From Clostridium sp. ZS2-4 (GTDB lineage Bacteria > Bacillota > Clostridia > Clostridiales > Clostridiaceae): 64,000 nt of DNA. The stretch lies in assembly GCF_026719745.1 (NCBI RefSeq), contig NZ_JAPPRQ010000044.1, forward strand, positions 1 through 64,000. The letters are read 5' to 3'. The translations under genes were made by a program, and so were the position numbers. The notes under the pieces were generated by a model. It was not told where the DNA came from. It saw only the letters and a program-made list of their open reading frames with translations, and ran no database searches. Positions within the stretch are counted from its first letter, which is position 1, and the number at the start of each line of letters is the position of its first letter. Positions 1 to 8,654 of this stretch are shown here, one piece after another.

Positions 1-126
1 GTTACTTTACCCCCACGCTTCAAACCCAATATTTCTACTACGCTTGGTGGTTGGCTACAAGGCTTCTTGGCAATTACCTTGACTGGACTTTCACCAGCTA
101 GTATGGTCCAGCTTAGCTGGACGCAC
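1..126 (-). mobile_element. 5' end of a group II intron, minus strand, partial
   Basis: Read on the minus strand from 126, the sequence opens with GTGCG, then a CCAGC/GCTGG hairpin, GGTGAAAGTCC, and an AAGG...CCTTG stem followed by TAGCCAACCACCAAG. This order is that of the 5' part (domain I) of bacterial group II introns, which begin GUGYG. The rest of the intron and any reverse transcriptase would lie left of the window. The upstream exon, now on the far side of the IS element, carries the hairpin at 1765-1793 followed by ATTCCCC. Sitting just after a terminator-like hairpin is typical of class C introns. The plus-strand reading frame through this stretch is antisense to the intron and is not called as a gene. 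Confidence 0.7.
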
Positions 127-146
127 GGGGACAATGTCATCAACTT
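122..146. repeat. IS left end: 10-bp target duplication plus 15-bp inverted repeat
   Basis: Positions 122-131 (CGCACGGGGA) recur at 1753-1762 as the direct target duplication. Positions 132-146 (CAATGTCATCAACTT) are the left terminal inverted repeat. The duplication covers the first five bases of the group II intron (GTGCG on the minus strand) and five bases of exon, so the element landed on the splice junction. Confidence 0.93.
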
Positions 147-1752
147 AAAAATACACAAACTGGAAAAAGTAATTTAATGAAAATTTCAAAAACATTGATT
201 TTATTAATATACCTCTATAATTTAGTAAGGATACCTTTTAATAGGTATATCTTATAGATTATGAGGTGTTTTTTTATGAAACAAAAAAATTATTTTTCAC
301 AAGGAATAAAAATTACTAATAGACTTATTGATGATATACTATTCATGTGTGAAACAAGAAGGAAAGAAACATATTTCACAAGAATAGGGAGTAATATAAT
401 GACATTTAAAAGTATACTAATTTTTATTTTGAATTTTGTGAAAAGGAGTCTTCAATTAGAATTAGATGATTTTTTCAACGATATAAGTGGGACAAACTCT
501 TATGTCACAAAACAAGCATTTTCAAAGGCTAGACAAAAGATATTGCCTACGGCATTTATAAAAATGAGCGCTGAAATAATCAAATGGTTTTACAAAGATA
601 CAGATTTCAAAAGCTATAGAGGATATAGGTTATTAAGTATTGATGGAACTGTATTAGAAATAAATAATACTGAAACCTTAAGAAATGAATTTGGTTATAT
701 TGAAAACCAAAGCATAAAAGTTGCTCGTGCTAGAGCTACAGGATTGTATGATGTTGAAAATGATATGATTATATCCTCAGTAATAAATCACTATAGAACA
801 GGGGAAAGGGCGTCAGCCCAAGAACTTATAAATAAATTAGAAGATTTAGGATTTTGTAATGATTTAATTTTATTTGATAGAGGATATCCATCAAGAGATT
901 TCATTTCCTTTATAGAAAGTAAAAATATAAAGTATTTAATGCGTGTATCAGGTGCTTTTTTAAAAGAAGTGGTTAATGCGAAAAATGAGGATCAGATAAT
1001 AGAAGTAAAATATAAAAAGAAAATTATTAAAATGAGAGTGCTTAAATTCCAATTAGACTCAGGTATAACAGAAATTTTAATAACAAATATATTCGATAAA
1101 AGCTTTAGTGTAGTTGATTTTAAAAAACTATATTTTAAACGTTGGGGAATTGAAGTAAAATATAATGAATTAAAAAGTAGATTACAAATAGAAAACTTTA
1201 GTGGAGAAACTCCAATTGCAATCAAGCAAGATTTTTATGCAACTATGTATTTGTCAAATATGGTATCTCTAGCAAAACTGGATGCTAACGCAATTATTCA
1301 AGAAAATAATGATGATAAGAATTTAAAACATGAATACAAAGTAAACACTAATATTCTTATAGGGAAATTAAAAAATTCATTAGTTATTATGCTTCTAGAA
1401 AAAAGCCCTAGAAAACGTTCTAAAATTCTTAATAAAATAATGAAAGAAATATCAAGAAATATTATACCTATTCGGTCAGATAGACAATATGAACGAAGAA
1501 TGACTGTACGGGCTAATAAAAATTCAATGAACACTAAAAGATCATTATAAATAAAGTATACAATTGCAATCAACAAATATTTTTAACTCAAAAATATCTG
1601 TAGGCTTATTAAGTGAACTCAAAAATATTAATAATTGCAAGATTAAATCGGCTCGCAAATCAAAATAAAATTATTAGAAGTTCAAAATAATTTAAGATAA
1701 ATTATTTGAATTTGTAATTGTAAATAATTTGAATTATAAGTTGATGACATTG
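132..1752 (+). mobile_element. Complete IS4-family insertion sequence
   Basis: A 1621-bp element bounded by perfect 15-bp inverted repeats (132-146 and 1738-1752) and a perfect 10-bp direct duplication of the target. It holds one long gene for a DDE transposase with the IS4-family Y-(2)-R-(3)-E-(6)-K signature. Exact ends, exact duplication and an intact reading frame point to a recent and possibly still mobile insertion. The right 190 bp after the transposase (1551-1740) is AT-rich with no gene seen. Confidence 0.92.
276..1550 (+). CDS. IS4-family transposase
   Basis: DDE transposase of 424 residues, acting on the terminal repeats of its own element. The DDE elements are visible: LLSIDGT near residue 120 (first Asp), FDRGYPS near 205 (second Asp), and YFKRWGIEVKYNELK near residue 290, which fits the IS4 Y-(2)-R-(3)-E-(6)-K motif with the catalytic Glu. 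The start is placed at the ATG at 276, because a GAGGTG ribosome binding site at 263-268 sits eight bases before it; the ATG at 261 overlaps that site. The C-terminus is basic. The gene is intact, without frameshift or internal stop. Family assignment is firm; the named IS type was not determined. Confidence 0.93.
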   Translation: MKQKNYFSQGIKITNRLIDDILFMCETRRKETYFTRIGSNIMTFKSILIFILNFVKRSLQLELDDFFNDISGTNSYVTKQAFSKARQKILPTAFIKMSAEIIKWFYKDTDFKSYRGYRLLSIDGTVLEINNTETLRNEFGYIENQSIKVARARATGLYDVENDMIISSVINHYRTGERASAQELINKLEDLGFCNDLILFDRGYPSRDFISFIESKNIKYLMRVSGAFLKEVVNAKNEDQIIEVKYKKKIIKMRVLKFQLDSGITEILITNIFDKSFSVVDFKKLYFKRWGIEVKYNELKSRLQIENFSGETPIAIKQDFYATMYLSNMVSLAKLDANAIIQENNDDKNLKHEYKVNTNILIGKLKNSLVIMLLEKSPRKRSKILNKIMKEISRNIIPIRSDRQYERRMTVRANKNSMNTKRSL

Positions 1753-1762
1753 CGCACGGGGA
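1738..1762. repeat. IS right end: 15-bp inverted repeat plus 10-bp target duplication
   Basis: Positions 1738-1752 are the exact reverse complement of 132-146, and 1753-1762 repeats CGCACGGGGA of 122-131. Removing 132-1762 restores an uninterrupted junction between the group II intron and its exon. Confidence 0.93.
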
Positions 1763-1764
1763 AT

Positions 1765-1793
1765 AAAAGAATGTTGCGTCGCAACATTCTTTT
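1765..1793. repeat. Mini-palindrome with GTTGC core, terminator-like
   Basis: Perfect 13-bp stem with a 3-nt loop; the arm contains AATGTTGC. It belongs to the set of short intergenic palindromes in this window (also at 13813-13835 and 35176-35200). On the minus strand it ends in TTTT and directly precedes the group II intron junction, so it probably formed the terminator-like target of that intron. The remaining bases up to the gene at 1910 hold only that gene's promoter region. Confidence 0.75.
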
Positions 1794-1909
1794 ATATTGA
1801 AATAAATCTAATTTTTGGTTATTCCCCCTCAAGTCTACTAATGATAAACTGCTAATTCTCATCGATAATATATATAAAGTTTTATTTTCACAAAGGAGGA
1901 CTTTTTAAT

Positions 1910-2935
1910 ATGAAATCGAATAGACTGGCAGCAATTTTTACAGCGTTATTTTTACTTGTCACAGCTTCAACTGCTAAAGCTGCTGTAATAAATTATACTG
2001 TTAAAAGCGGTGACTCATTATGGACAATCTCTCAGTATTATAAAACAACTATTTCCAGTATCTCAGCAATGAATAATTTGAATTCTTCAAGCTACATCTA
2101 TCCTGCACAAGTATTGAAGCTGGAAGACAATAGAGTTTCAACTTCCACTTATACAGTAGTTTCTGGTGATAGCTTATGGAAAATATCCCTTAAATTCAAT
2201 ACAACTGTGGATGCAATTATGCAAGCAAATAATTTAACAAATACAACTATTTATATTGGACAAGCATTAACTATTCCATCTTCCAGTCCTACAACAACTT
2301 CACCAGCCCCAGCAGTTGAAACTACTAATTATAAAGTAACATCTGGTGATAATTTATGGTCAATAGCTCAAAAATTCAATACATCTATGGATGCCATACA
2401 AAAAAGTAATATGCTGGCTACAAATATACTAATGCCTGGTCAAGTTTTAACTGTTCCTGTTAACTCAACACAAATTGTAAAACCTGTAGGAATTATAATG
2501 CATAAAGCTAGAGTTACTAGCAATTATGGTGATATTTACACTTGGGAAAATGGAAGAAGATTATTTACCGTTGGTGCAACAGGTACTTTAAGAGATTTAA
2601 AAACAGGGATAAGCTTTAACGTAAAATATTATGGAGGTTCTAATCATGCTGATGTAGTTCCTCTAACTAAAGATGATACTGCTAAGATGAAACAGATATA
2701 CCCTGCATGGTCATGGAGTGCTATGCGTCCTATGGTACTTAACTTTAACCAAGGAGGTACAAATCATCAAATAGCAGTAAGTGTAACTGGTATGCCTCAT
2801 TCTACAACAGATATGTATGCTGCTAACGGAATTGATGGACATTTTGATATGTACTTCTATAATAGTACAAGCCATGTTTCTAACGAAATATCTCCTACTC
2901 ACCAAAAGAATATTCTAATAGCAAACGGACAATAG
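1910..2935 (+). CDS. Secreted triple-LysM protein with a C-terminal clostridial domain
   Basis: Exported protein of 341 residues that should bind peptidoglycan. A signal peptide (basic MKSNR, hydrophobic core, AKA cleavage region near residue 25) is followed by three LysM modules at about 27-72, 80-127 and 142-188, each opening with Y-x-V-x-S-G-D-x-L-W. A Ser/Thr/Pro linker near 128-140 separates the second and third. Residues 200-341 form a domain with HADVVPLTKDD and GHFDMYFYNS. I recognise it as a recurrent partner of LysM in clostridial proteins but know no activity for it. The ribosome binding site AAAGGAGGA is well placed. The gene stands alone, with a terminator right after the stop. 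Role in wall or spore-coat remodelling is inference. Confidence 0.85.
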   Translation: MKSNRLAAIFTALFLLVTASTAKAAVINYTVKSGDSLWTISQYYKTTISSISAMNNLNSSSYIYPAQVLKLEDNRVSTSTYTVVSGDSLWKISLKFNTTVDAIMQANNLTNTTIYIGQALTIPSSSPTTTSPAPAVETTNYKVTSGDNLWSIAQKFNTSMDAIQKSNMLATNILMPGQVLTVPVNSTQIVKPVGIIMHKARVTSNYGDIYTWENGRRLFTVGATGTLRDLKTGISFNVKYYGGSNHADVVPLTKDDTAKMKQIYPAWSWSAMRPMVLNFNQGGTNHQIAVSVTGMPHSTTDMYAANGIDGHFDMYFYNSTSHVSNEISPTHQKNILIANGQ

Positions 2936-2955
2936 AAAAGTGCTTCGCACTTTTC
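2935..2955 (+). terminator. Short hairpin terminator after the LysM gene
   Basis: Perfect 9-bp stem (GAAAAGTGC / GCACTTTTC) with a TTC loop, starting at the last base of the stop codon; the descending arm ends in TTTTC. It is one of the GTGC-type mini-palindromes also seen at 18774-18792. Confidence 0.7.
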
Positions 2956-2976
2956 TTAAATATAGAATATAATCTC

Positions 2977-3020
2977 TTTCCCTCACATAATTATTAATGT
3001 TATCAATTCTGTGAGGGAAA
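2977..3020 (+). promoter_or_regulatory. Leader hairpin covering the ribosome binding site of the flippase gene
   Basis: TTTCCCTCACA (2977-2987) and TGTGAGGGAAA (3010-3020) form a perfect 11-bp stem with a 22-nt loop. The descending arm contains GAGGGA, the only good Shine-Dalgarno sequence for the start at 3027. Folding would therefore hide it. Whether this limits translation or only terminates upstream readthrough cannot be told from sequence. Confidence 0.55.
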
Positions 3021-3026
3021 CTATTT

Positions 3027-4553
3027 ATGAAGAAAGATAAATTCCTAAAAAATTCTATATTACTTACAATTTCCAATTCAACTACAGGAGTATTAAAATT
3101 TGTCTTTTCCATAATCCTGTCCAGGGAATTAGGTGCTGAAGGTATGGGACTTTATGCTTTGATTATGCCAATATACGATTTATTCTCCTGTCTGGTATGT
3201 GGAGGTATGCTGACGGCACTTTCCAAAGAATCCTCTTCATATCAAAGCAAAGGGGATTACACCAGTTTGCATAAATCAATACATGTTACTTTGATGTTTG
3301 ATTTAATTTGGACTTTATTTATTGTAATCTTTGTTTTTTTTAATTCAAAATACATAAGTACAAATATAATAAAGGACAGCAGAAGCTTATACAGTCTCAT
3401 ATTCATATGTCCTGCTTTAGTTTTTGTTGCTTTATCTTCCATAATAAAAGGATATTTTTATGGAACTTCAAATGTAAATATACCAGCAATAATCGATATA
3501 CTTGAAAAAGGTGTAAGAATATTTGTAACTATTTATGCAATAAGACTTCTTGCTTTTAAAGAAGTTGAAAGTACCGTATCAGTAGTATATGTAGCTCTAG
3601 CAGCAGGCGAATTTATAAGCTTTATACTTTTATATATTTTCTATAAGATAAATAAACATAAAGATTTTTCTTATAGAAATATACCTTTTTTTCCAGATGG
3701 CAGTGCTCAATTGTTATTTAATGTTTTAGTTATGGCTGTGCCTCTATGTGTAAATGGTTTTTTATCGACAGCCCTTTCTACTGTTTCAACCTTAATATTA
3801 CCTAGAAGACTTTTGCTTGCTGGTTTTACCCACAGTACAGCTCTTGAAATGATAGGTAAATTTTCTGGAATGGCTTTGAGTATAATATTTTTTCCACTTG
3901 TTGTTGTAATGTCCATGTCAATAGTTCTGATTCCTGATATTGCAGAAAGTATGGAGAAAAAAGACTATTATAATGTTGAAGAAAGAATATACCAAGTTTT
4001 AAGAATTTCTTTTTTACTTGGCATTTCTACTTTAATCATTTGTTTTAGTATTCCCAATTCTCTTGGAAAGCTGTTTTTTGCAAGAGATGACCTGACAATT
4101 TATATTAAGTTTGCAGCTCTTTCTGCACCATTTTCTTATATTTCTGCTACAACCTTCAGTATATTAAATGGTCTTGGAAAGCAGGGTATTCTTCTTAGAA
4201 ACTCAATAATCGTATCAGTAGAAGAAGTCATACTATTATTTGTACTAACATCTATACCTAGCATAAACATTTTAGGATACGGACTAAGCTTAATGATAAC
4301 CTCTTTAACCAGTTTAGTTATGAATTTATATGAAATAAAAAAGAAATGTTATATAGCACTCTCTTTTGAAAATTTCTTTGTGGATATGCTCATAAGTTTA
4401 TTAATCTATTTCTTATTAAATATTATAAACAGTATAATTCCAAACACATATTTCAAAAGTAAAACCATATTTATAATCTTCTTTGGATTTTTAGCATTCT
4501 TCTTTTTATCTTCTTTCATTAATAAAAAAATTAAAAAAGAAAGTGTTTACTAA
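3027..4553 (+). CDS. SpoVB-like polysaccharide/lipid flippase
   Basis: Polytopic membrane protein of 508 residues from the MOP superfamily (SpoVB/MurJ/Wzx branch), which flips lipid-linked cell-wall or spore-cortex precursors across the membrane. The N-terminus has the family pattern of a first helix, then an SRELGAEGMGLYAL-type segment with conserved glycines. About 14 hydrophobic segments follow, and the tail is Lys-rich. Length matches Bacillus SpoVB (about 520 residues). The start uses GAGGGA six bases upstream, buried in the leader hairpin at 2977-3020. It converges on a second flippase of the same superfamily, sharing a terminator. SpoVB is the closest named relative I can propose; substrate is inferred. 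Confidence 0.75.
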   Translation: MKKDKFLKNSILLTISNSTTGVLKFVFSIILSRELGAEGMGLYALIMPIYDLFSCLVCGGMLTALSKESSSYQSKGDYTSLHKSIHVTLMFDLIWTLFIVIFVFFNSKYISTNIIKDSRSLYSLIFICPALVFVALSSIIKGYFYGTSNVNIPAIIDILEKGVRIFVTIYAIRLLAFKEVESTVSVVYVALAAGEFISFILLYIFYKINKHKDFSYRNIPFFPDGSAQLLFNVLVMAVPLCVNGFLSTALSTVSTLILPRRLLLAGFTHSTALEMIGKFSGMALSIIFFPLVVVMSMSIVLIPDIAESMEKKDYYNVEERIYQVLRISFLLGISTLIICFSIPNSLGKLFFARDDLTIYIKFAALSAPFSYISATTFSILNGLGKQGILLRNSIIVSVEEVILLFVLTSIPSINILGYGLSLMITSLTSLVMNLYEIKKKCYIALSFENFFVDMLISLLIYFLLNIINSIIPNTYFKSKTIFIIFFGFLAFFFLSSFINKKIKKESVY

Positions 4554-4570
4554 ATTCACTTTCTTTTTAT
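4535..4570. terminator. Bidirectional terminator between the two flippase genes
   Basis: AAAAGAAAGTG (4535-4545) pairs with CACTTTCTTTT (4557-4567), with T-rich and A-rich flanks on either side. It overlaps the last codons of the plus-strand gene and ends just before the stop of the minus-strand gene. Confidence 0.8.
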
Positions 4571-4572
4571 TA

Positions 4573-6189
4573 TTACTGTATTTTTTTTGAGATTACACCA
4601 GGTATAAACCTTTTTATTCTAGCTGGCAAAACTCCCATATCTTTTTGAGTAATGCCACCACTTAATACTAATCCGTACATATATGCAAATACACCTATTC
4701 CTATTGCTGCTATACAGGAAATAGCATTATTCAAATATCCTTTAGTAAAATTATTTAGTAAAGTACTAAGTCCTAAGTATGAACCATAGGCCATTATCCC
4801 CATTACACCAGAGGCCATTAAAGGCTTTGCAGCATGATAAAATATACTTAATTTAATCTTTAACGCTTTTCTGATAAAAATGTAGTTTAATACTAGCGGA
4901 ATTGCAAAACATATCATATTTCCAAATACAGCCCCAACAATATTTAGCTGAGGTATACCAACCAAGAAATAATTTGCTACAATTTTTCCTATAACCCCTA
5001 ATATCATAAAAAATGTAGATAAATATAATTTATTTATACTTTGTAATATTGTCATTTGAATTTGAACTACAGCAGTTAACACCAATACTATTGAACCTAA
5101 AAGCATCAGCTTCCATCCTTCTTCAAAGTCTGGAAAAATCAATTTAAAAATTGGATGACTTAAAACTGAAAGTCCAACTGCAGATGGTATTGCTACTAAT
5201 AAACATAATCTGAAAGTATAATTAATTTTATTCTCCAAGCTCTTTCTATCCTTTACTGCAAAAGCTCCTGACAAAGATGGAAGGACAGACGCTGATAGTG
5301 CAGAAATCAAAGCTATTGGTACTCCTAAAAGCGCTCTATACTTTGTATATACTCCCCACTTAATATCAGTTAGCTTTTGAGTATATCCTGATGCATGAAT
5401 AAGTCTACTTTTAACTATGGCTAAGTCTGCAAGTTCTCCAGCATTTTGAAGACCAACACAAATTATTATAGGAAGACCATAATAAATTATCTTTTTTAAT
5501 ATTTGTTTGTTAGAATATCTACTATGTTTTTCATGTTTATACCCCTTAGATACAACAATTCTTTTATTTTTTTTATAAGCTATTATTAAATAAATAACAG
5601 CACCTAAAGAACCTATGGCAGTACCAATAGTACCCCCTGCACAAGCAGCTTCTATTCCATATTTTAAAAGTACAGCTGCAAAAACTAAAGTAAAAATAGT
5701 ATTTAGAACCTGTTCTATAACCTGCGACACTGCTGTTGGAGTCATATTCCCTCTTCCTTGAAAATATCCCCTATATGTAGAAACAATAGATGTTAAAAAA
5801 ATTGTTGGTGCTAAAGCCATAATTGCAAGAGTTGAACTTTCACTGCTAGTTGCTAATGCAAGCGGCTTTGCAAGTACAAACATTAATACAGCCATAACTG
5901 TACCTACCGACATCATCAACATCCTGGCAATTTTAAAGCTTTTTACTGCATCTTCATACCTCTCTAATGCCATAAATTCGGACACAGATTTAGATATTGC
6001 AACAGGTATTCCTGAATTAGTAAGAACATATACAAAAGCGTAAATTCTATAAGCAGAGGAATATATCCCCCATCCTTCTTCACCTATAATTCTCCCCAAA
6101 AAAGGTATATATAGTAAAGATAATACTTTTACAATCATACCTGCCGCAGACAAAATAGCAAAACCTTTAGTGGTTGACTGTTTTTTCAT
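4573..6189 (-). CDS. MurJ/YtgP-type lipid II flippase
   Basis: Polytopic membrane protein of 538 residues in the MurJ/SpoVB (MOP) family; the probable job is flipping lipid II or a related undecaprenyl-linked precursor. It starts with a short basic N-terminus and a hydrophobic helix. The typical YIPFLGRIIGEEGWGIYSSA region is near residue 27, then IPVAISKSVSEFMAL near 82, a lysine-rich cytoplasmic loop near 210-230, and about 14 membrane segments. It resembles Bacillus YtgP/MurJ more than its neighbour at 3027-4553 does. A GGGGGAG ribosome binding site lies about ten bases before the ATG. It follows the rluA-type gene on the same strand, separated by an inverted-repeat region. Confidence 0.78.
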   Translation of the reverse strand: MKKQSTTKGFAILSAAGMIVKVLSLLYIPFLGRIIGEEGWGIYSSAYRIYAFVYVLTNSGIPVAISKSVSEFMALERYEDAVKSFKIARMLMMSVGTVMAVLMFVLAKPLALATSSESSTLAIMALAPTIFLTSIVSTYRGYFQGRGNMTPTAVSQVIEQVLNTIFTLVFAAVLLKYGIEAACAGGTIGTAIGSLGAVIYLIIAYKKNKRIVVSKGYKHEKHSRYSNKQILKKIIYYGLPIIICVGLQNAGELADLAIVKSRLIHASGYTQKLTDIKWGVYTKYRALLGVPIALISALSASVLPSLSGAFAVKDRKSLENKINYTFRLCLLVAIPSAVGLSVLSHPIFKLIFPDFEEGWKLMLLGSIVLVLTAVVQIQMTILQSINKLYLSTFFMILGVIGKIVANYFLVGIPQLNIVGAVFGNMICFAIPLVLNYIFIRKALKIKLSIFYHAAKPLMASGVMGIMAYGSYLGLSTLLNNFTKGYLNNAISCIAAIGIGVFAYMYGLVLSGGITQKDMGVLPARIKRFIPGVISKKIQ

Positions 6190-6213
6190 AATTATAAAAC
6201 TCCCCCATAAAAC

Positions 6214-6300
6214 AGTTGAGAGTTGAAAGTTGATAGTGGGTAATTATTCACTGCTATCATCGTTGCTTCATTTTTCAACTCTCAACTTTCACTTTTCAAC
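6214..6300. repeat. Inverted repeat with short degenerate direct repeats
   Basis: The left arm GTTGAGAGTTGAAAGTTGA (6214-6232) is complemented by the right arm around 6275-6300, which itself repeats CAACTCTCAA twice. Between them GATAGTG...CACTGCTATC forms an inner stem. It sits between two minus-strand genes. The design, a 7-9-bp degenerate unit repeated in each arm, is like that of the CCAGT arms at 13.6 and 35.2 kb, but the unit differs. Confidence 0.65.
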
Positions 6301-6306
6301 TCTCAA

Positions 6307-7275
6307 TTAAAATTTAAGTACATCTTTCTTAATTTTCTTAAATATAGGCGGTAGTGTTTCTGTAATTGTTTTATTTTCCATGTAAGCTAGTTCTTGCGGA
6401 CAGTTTTTAAAAACTAACTTATACGCATATAAAAACTGATAATTCAATCCATACTTATTGTTAAAAAAGCTATTTAACTTCTTGTTTCCATACTTGTCAT
6501 CACCGATTATATAATTTCCCAAATGAGCAAGATGTGTTCTCAATTGATGACTTCTCCCTGTAATTAAGTCAAGCTCTAGAAAAGAATAACTTCCTACTGA
6601 ATCTATAATACTAACTTCCATAGCAATTCTTTTTGTATTAGGCTTTTCAACATCAAAAACTTTAGACAGGTTGTTATCTTGATCTTTAGAAATATATGCC
6701 TCATAATGTCCTTCTTTGATCTTTCCTTTAACCAAAGCATTATAGTATTTCTTTATCTTTCTCTCTCTTATCATCTCATTCAAAAGTTTTAAGCTTTGAT
6801 AATTTTTCCCAAATATAACTAATCCAGAAGTGTTTCTGTCCAATCTGTTACACGGGGCTGGGGTAAAAGTAATTTCATTTTCCGGTATGTATTCTTCTTT
6901 TTGATGTAAATAAGAAAGCACATAATCAGTTAAGGTCGGTTCTCCATTTTTTTTATCTGAATGTACTAATACCCCTGGCCATTTTTCTACAATAACCATA
7001 TTCTCATCTTCATAGGTAATCTTCATGGCGCTGTAATCTACATCTTGAAACTTTTCTTCCTTTACTTTAGGTTTTGCATCAGAAGTCATATATTTTGCTT
7101 CCACAATATCTCCTTCTTGCAAGAAATAATTTTGTTTTATCTTTTTTCCATTAACCCTTAAATCGCCTTTTCTAATACCTTTGAATATAGCTCCTAAAGG
7201 CACATCATTTAACCATTTTCTAACAAATTTATCTATTCTTTGTCCTGCTTCATTTATTCCAATTTCTATTCTCAT
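6307..7275 (-). CDS. RluA-family pseudouridine synthase
   Basis: RNA pseudouridine synthase of 322 residues that isomerises uridines in 23S rRNA or tRNA. Residues 1-60 form an S4 RNA-binding domain (QRIDKFVRKWL...GDLRVNGKKI...GDIV). The catalytic domain contains NRLDRNTSGLVIFGKN near residue 143; its Asp is the family nucleophile in the H/N-R-L-D-x-x-T-S-G motif. GRSHQLRTHLAHLG near 240 is the second conserved block. Length fits the RluC/RluD group, and the family member cannot be named more exactly. The ATG is preceded by GGAGGT. A minus-strand neighbour of the flippase gene, with the inverted repeat 6214-6300 between them. Confidence 0.9.
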   Translation of the reverse strand: MRIEIGINEAGQRIDKFVRKWLNDVPLGAIFKGIRKGDLRVNGKKIKQNYFLQEGDIVEAKYMTSDAKPKVKEEKFQDVDYSAMKITYEDENMVIVEKWPGVLVHSDKKNGEPTLTDYVLSYLHQKEEYIPENEITFTPAPCNRLDRNTSGLVIFGKNYQSLKLLNEMIRERKIKKYYNALVKGKIKEGHYEAYISKDQDNNLSKVFDVEKPNTKRIAMEVSIIDSVGSYSFLELDLITGRSHQLRTHLAHLGNYIIGDDKYGNKKLNSFFNNKYGLNYQFLYAYKLVFKNCPQELAYMENKTITETLPPIFKKIKKDVLKF

Positions 7276-7454
7276 TTTATACCTCCATAATATTGCATCA
7301 GATTACGTAAAATACCAACATTTTTCGACGCAACATTAAAAATTATATACCAACAGCGTTCAATTGACAATGGACAATTAAACTCTGGGGATTATATTCT
7401 TACTCAAAGTCTTCTTATTCCATCTAAAAATGAAGATTTATCATAAAGTCAAAC

Positions 7455-8633
7455 TTAATTATTAACATTATTTAAAAAGTTTATTACTGTTTCACAATTT
7501 ATCGCTACTCCAACAGAGATGCATTCTTCATCCACGTCAAAGAAACTGCTGTGCAGTGGATATGTTGTATCTTTTTCTTTGTTACCAGTTCCTAAATAAT
7601 AAAAAACAGAAGGTCTTTCCAATGAAAAATATGCAAAACTTTCAACACCCATAGTTGGTTTTTGAAGCATAACTATCTCTTCATCTTTTATAACATTTTT
7701 TGCAGCATTCTTTAAAACATCCACCATATTATCATCATTATAAAGACATGGATAGCTTTCTTGAATATTTACTTCACAGCTTCCTCTCATAGACTCTGCT
7801 ACACCTTTTGTCACTTCTACAAGTCTTTTTTTCACATATTCTCTGTCTTCCAATGTCATAGTTCTAATTATGCCTAAAATCTCAACTTCATCTGGTATTA
7901 TATTTTGAGTTGTGCCTCCATGTATTGAGCCTATAGTTATAACTGCCGGATTTGTTGGTTGAATTTCCCTGCTAACTATAGATTGTACTGCAGTAATAAC
8001 ATTTGCACTTATTGTTATAGGATCAACAGTGCTGTGAGGATAAGCACCATGTCCTCCCTTTCCTTTTATCTTTATATTAAATGGATTAGAAGCTGCATTA
8101 ACTACATCTCTTTTTATTCCTATCTTTCCCACTTCCAAGTTTGGTTCTACATGCAGTCCTATTACCGCATCAACTTTAGGAGTATCAAGGACCCCTTCTT
8201 TTATCATGTGTGCTGCACCACCAGTAGTTTCTTCTGCAGGTTCAAAAATTAATTTAACATTTCCATTTAATTGTTCTTTTATATTATTTAAAACTTTCGC
8301 AGCCCCTAAAAGAATTGTTGTATGTACATCATGTCCACAAGCATGCATTCTACCTTCAACTTTAGAAGAGTAATCACATTTTCTTTTCTCAGCCATAGGA
8401 AGCGCATCCATATCTGCTCTTATGCCTATTGTTTTTTCTCCTTTTCCTCTTATGATGCCGCATATACCACTTTTGGAAGTTTGAAAATATTCTATGCCCT
8501 CTCTGTCTAAAAATTCCTTTATTTTTTCTATAGTTCTCTCTAAATCAAAATCTACTTCCGGATACATGTGAAAATCTCTTCTTATTGTTATTAATTCATC
8601 CTGTATATCTTTAGCCATTTTTAAAAAATTCAT
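7455..8633 (-). CDS. M20D-family amidohydrolase (N-acyl amino acid hydrolase type)
   Basis: Cytosolic metal-dependent amidohydrolase of 392 residues, related to hippurate, IAA-amino-acid and N-acetyl-diaminopimelate hydrolases. Visible metal-site motifs in order: GIRADMDALP near 72, MHACGHDVHT near 97 (His/Asp ligands), FEPAEETTGGA near 132 (general base Glu-Glu), IGLHVEP near 160, and HSSFFDVDEE near 365. The small lid domain spans about 180-295 (GKGGHGAYPH). The full-length protein has all ligands. Substrate is not predictable from sequence alone; peptide or N-acyl amino acid turnover is the usual role. The gene follows the FtsA-like gene by 21 bases on the same strand, so they may be cotranscribed. 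The 180 bp downstream holds a TTGACAATGGACAATT-type short repeat (about 7372-7391). Confidence 0.88.
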   Translation of the reverse strand: MNFLKMAKDIQDELITIRRDFHMYPEVDFDLERTIEKIKEFLDREGIEYFQTSKSGICGIIRGKGEKTIGIRADMDALPMAEKRKCDYSSKVEGRMHACGHDVHTTILLGAAKVLNNIKEQLNGNVKLIFEPAEETTGGAAHMIKEGVLDTPKVDAVIGLHVEPNLEVGKIGIKRDVVNAASNPFNIKIKGKGGHGAYPHSTVDPITISANVITAVQSIVSREIQPTNPAVITIGSIHGGTTQNIIPDEVEILGIIRTMTLEDREYVKKRLVEVTKGVAESMRGSCEVNIQESYPCLYNDDNMVDVLKNAAKNVIKDEEIVMLQKPTMGVESFAYFSLERPSVFYYLGTGNKEKDTTYPLHSSFFDVDEECISVGVAINCETVINFLNNVNN

Positions 8634-8654
8634 TTATCTGCCCCCATTTTATTA

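Noticed and set aside
1-131. Open reading frame on the plus strand reading LPPRFKPN...GLSPASMVQLSWTH
   Set aside because: It is the antisense translation of the 5' end of a group II intron; the minus strand shows the conserved GTGCG and GGTGAAAGTCC elements, so no protein is called.
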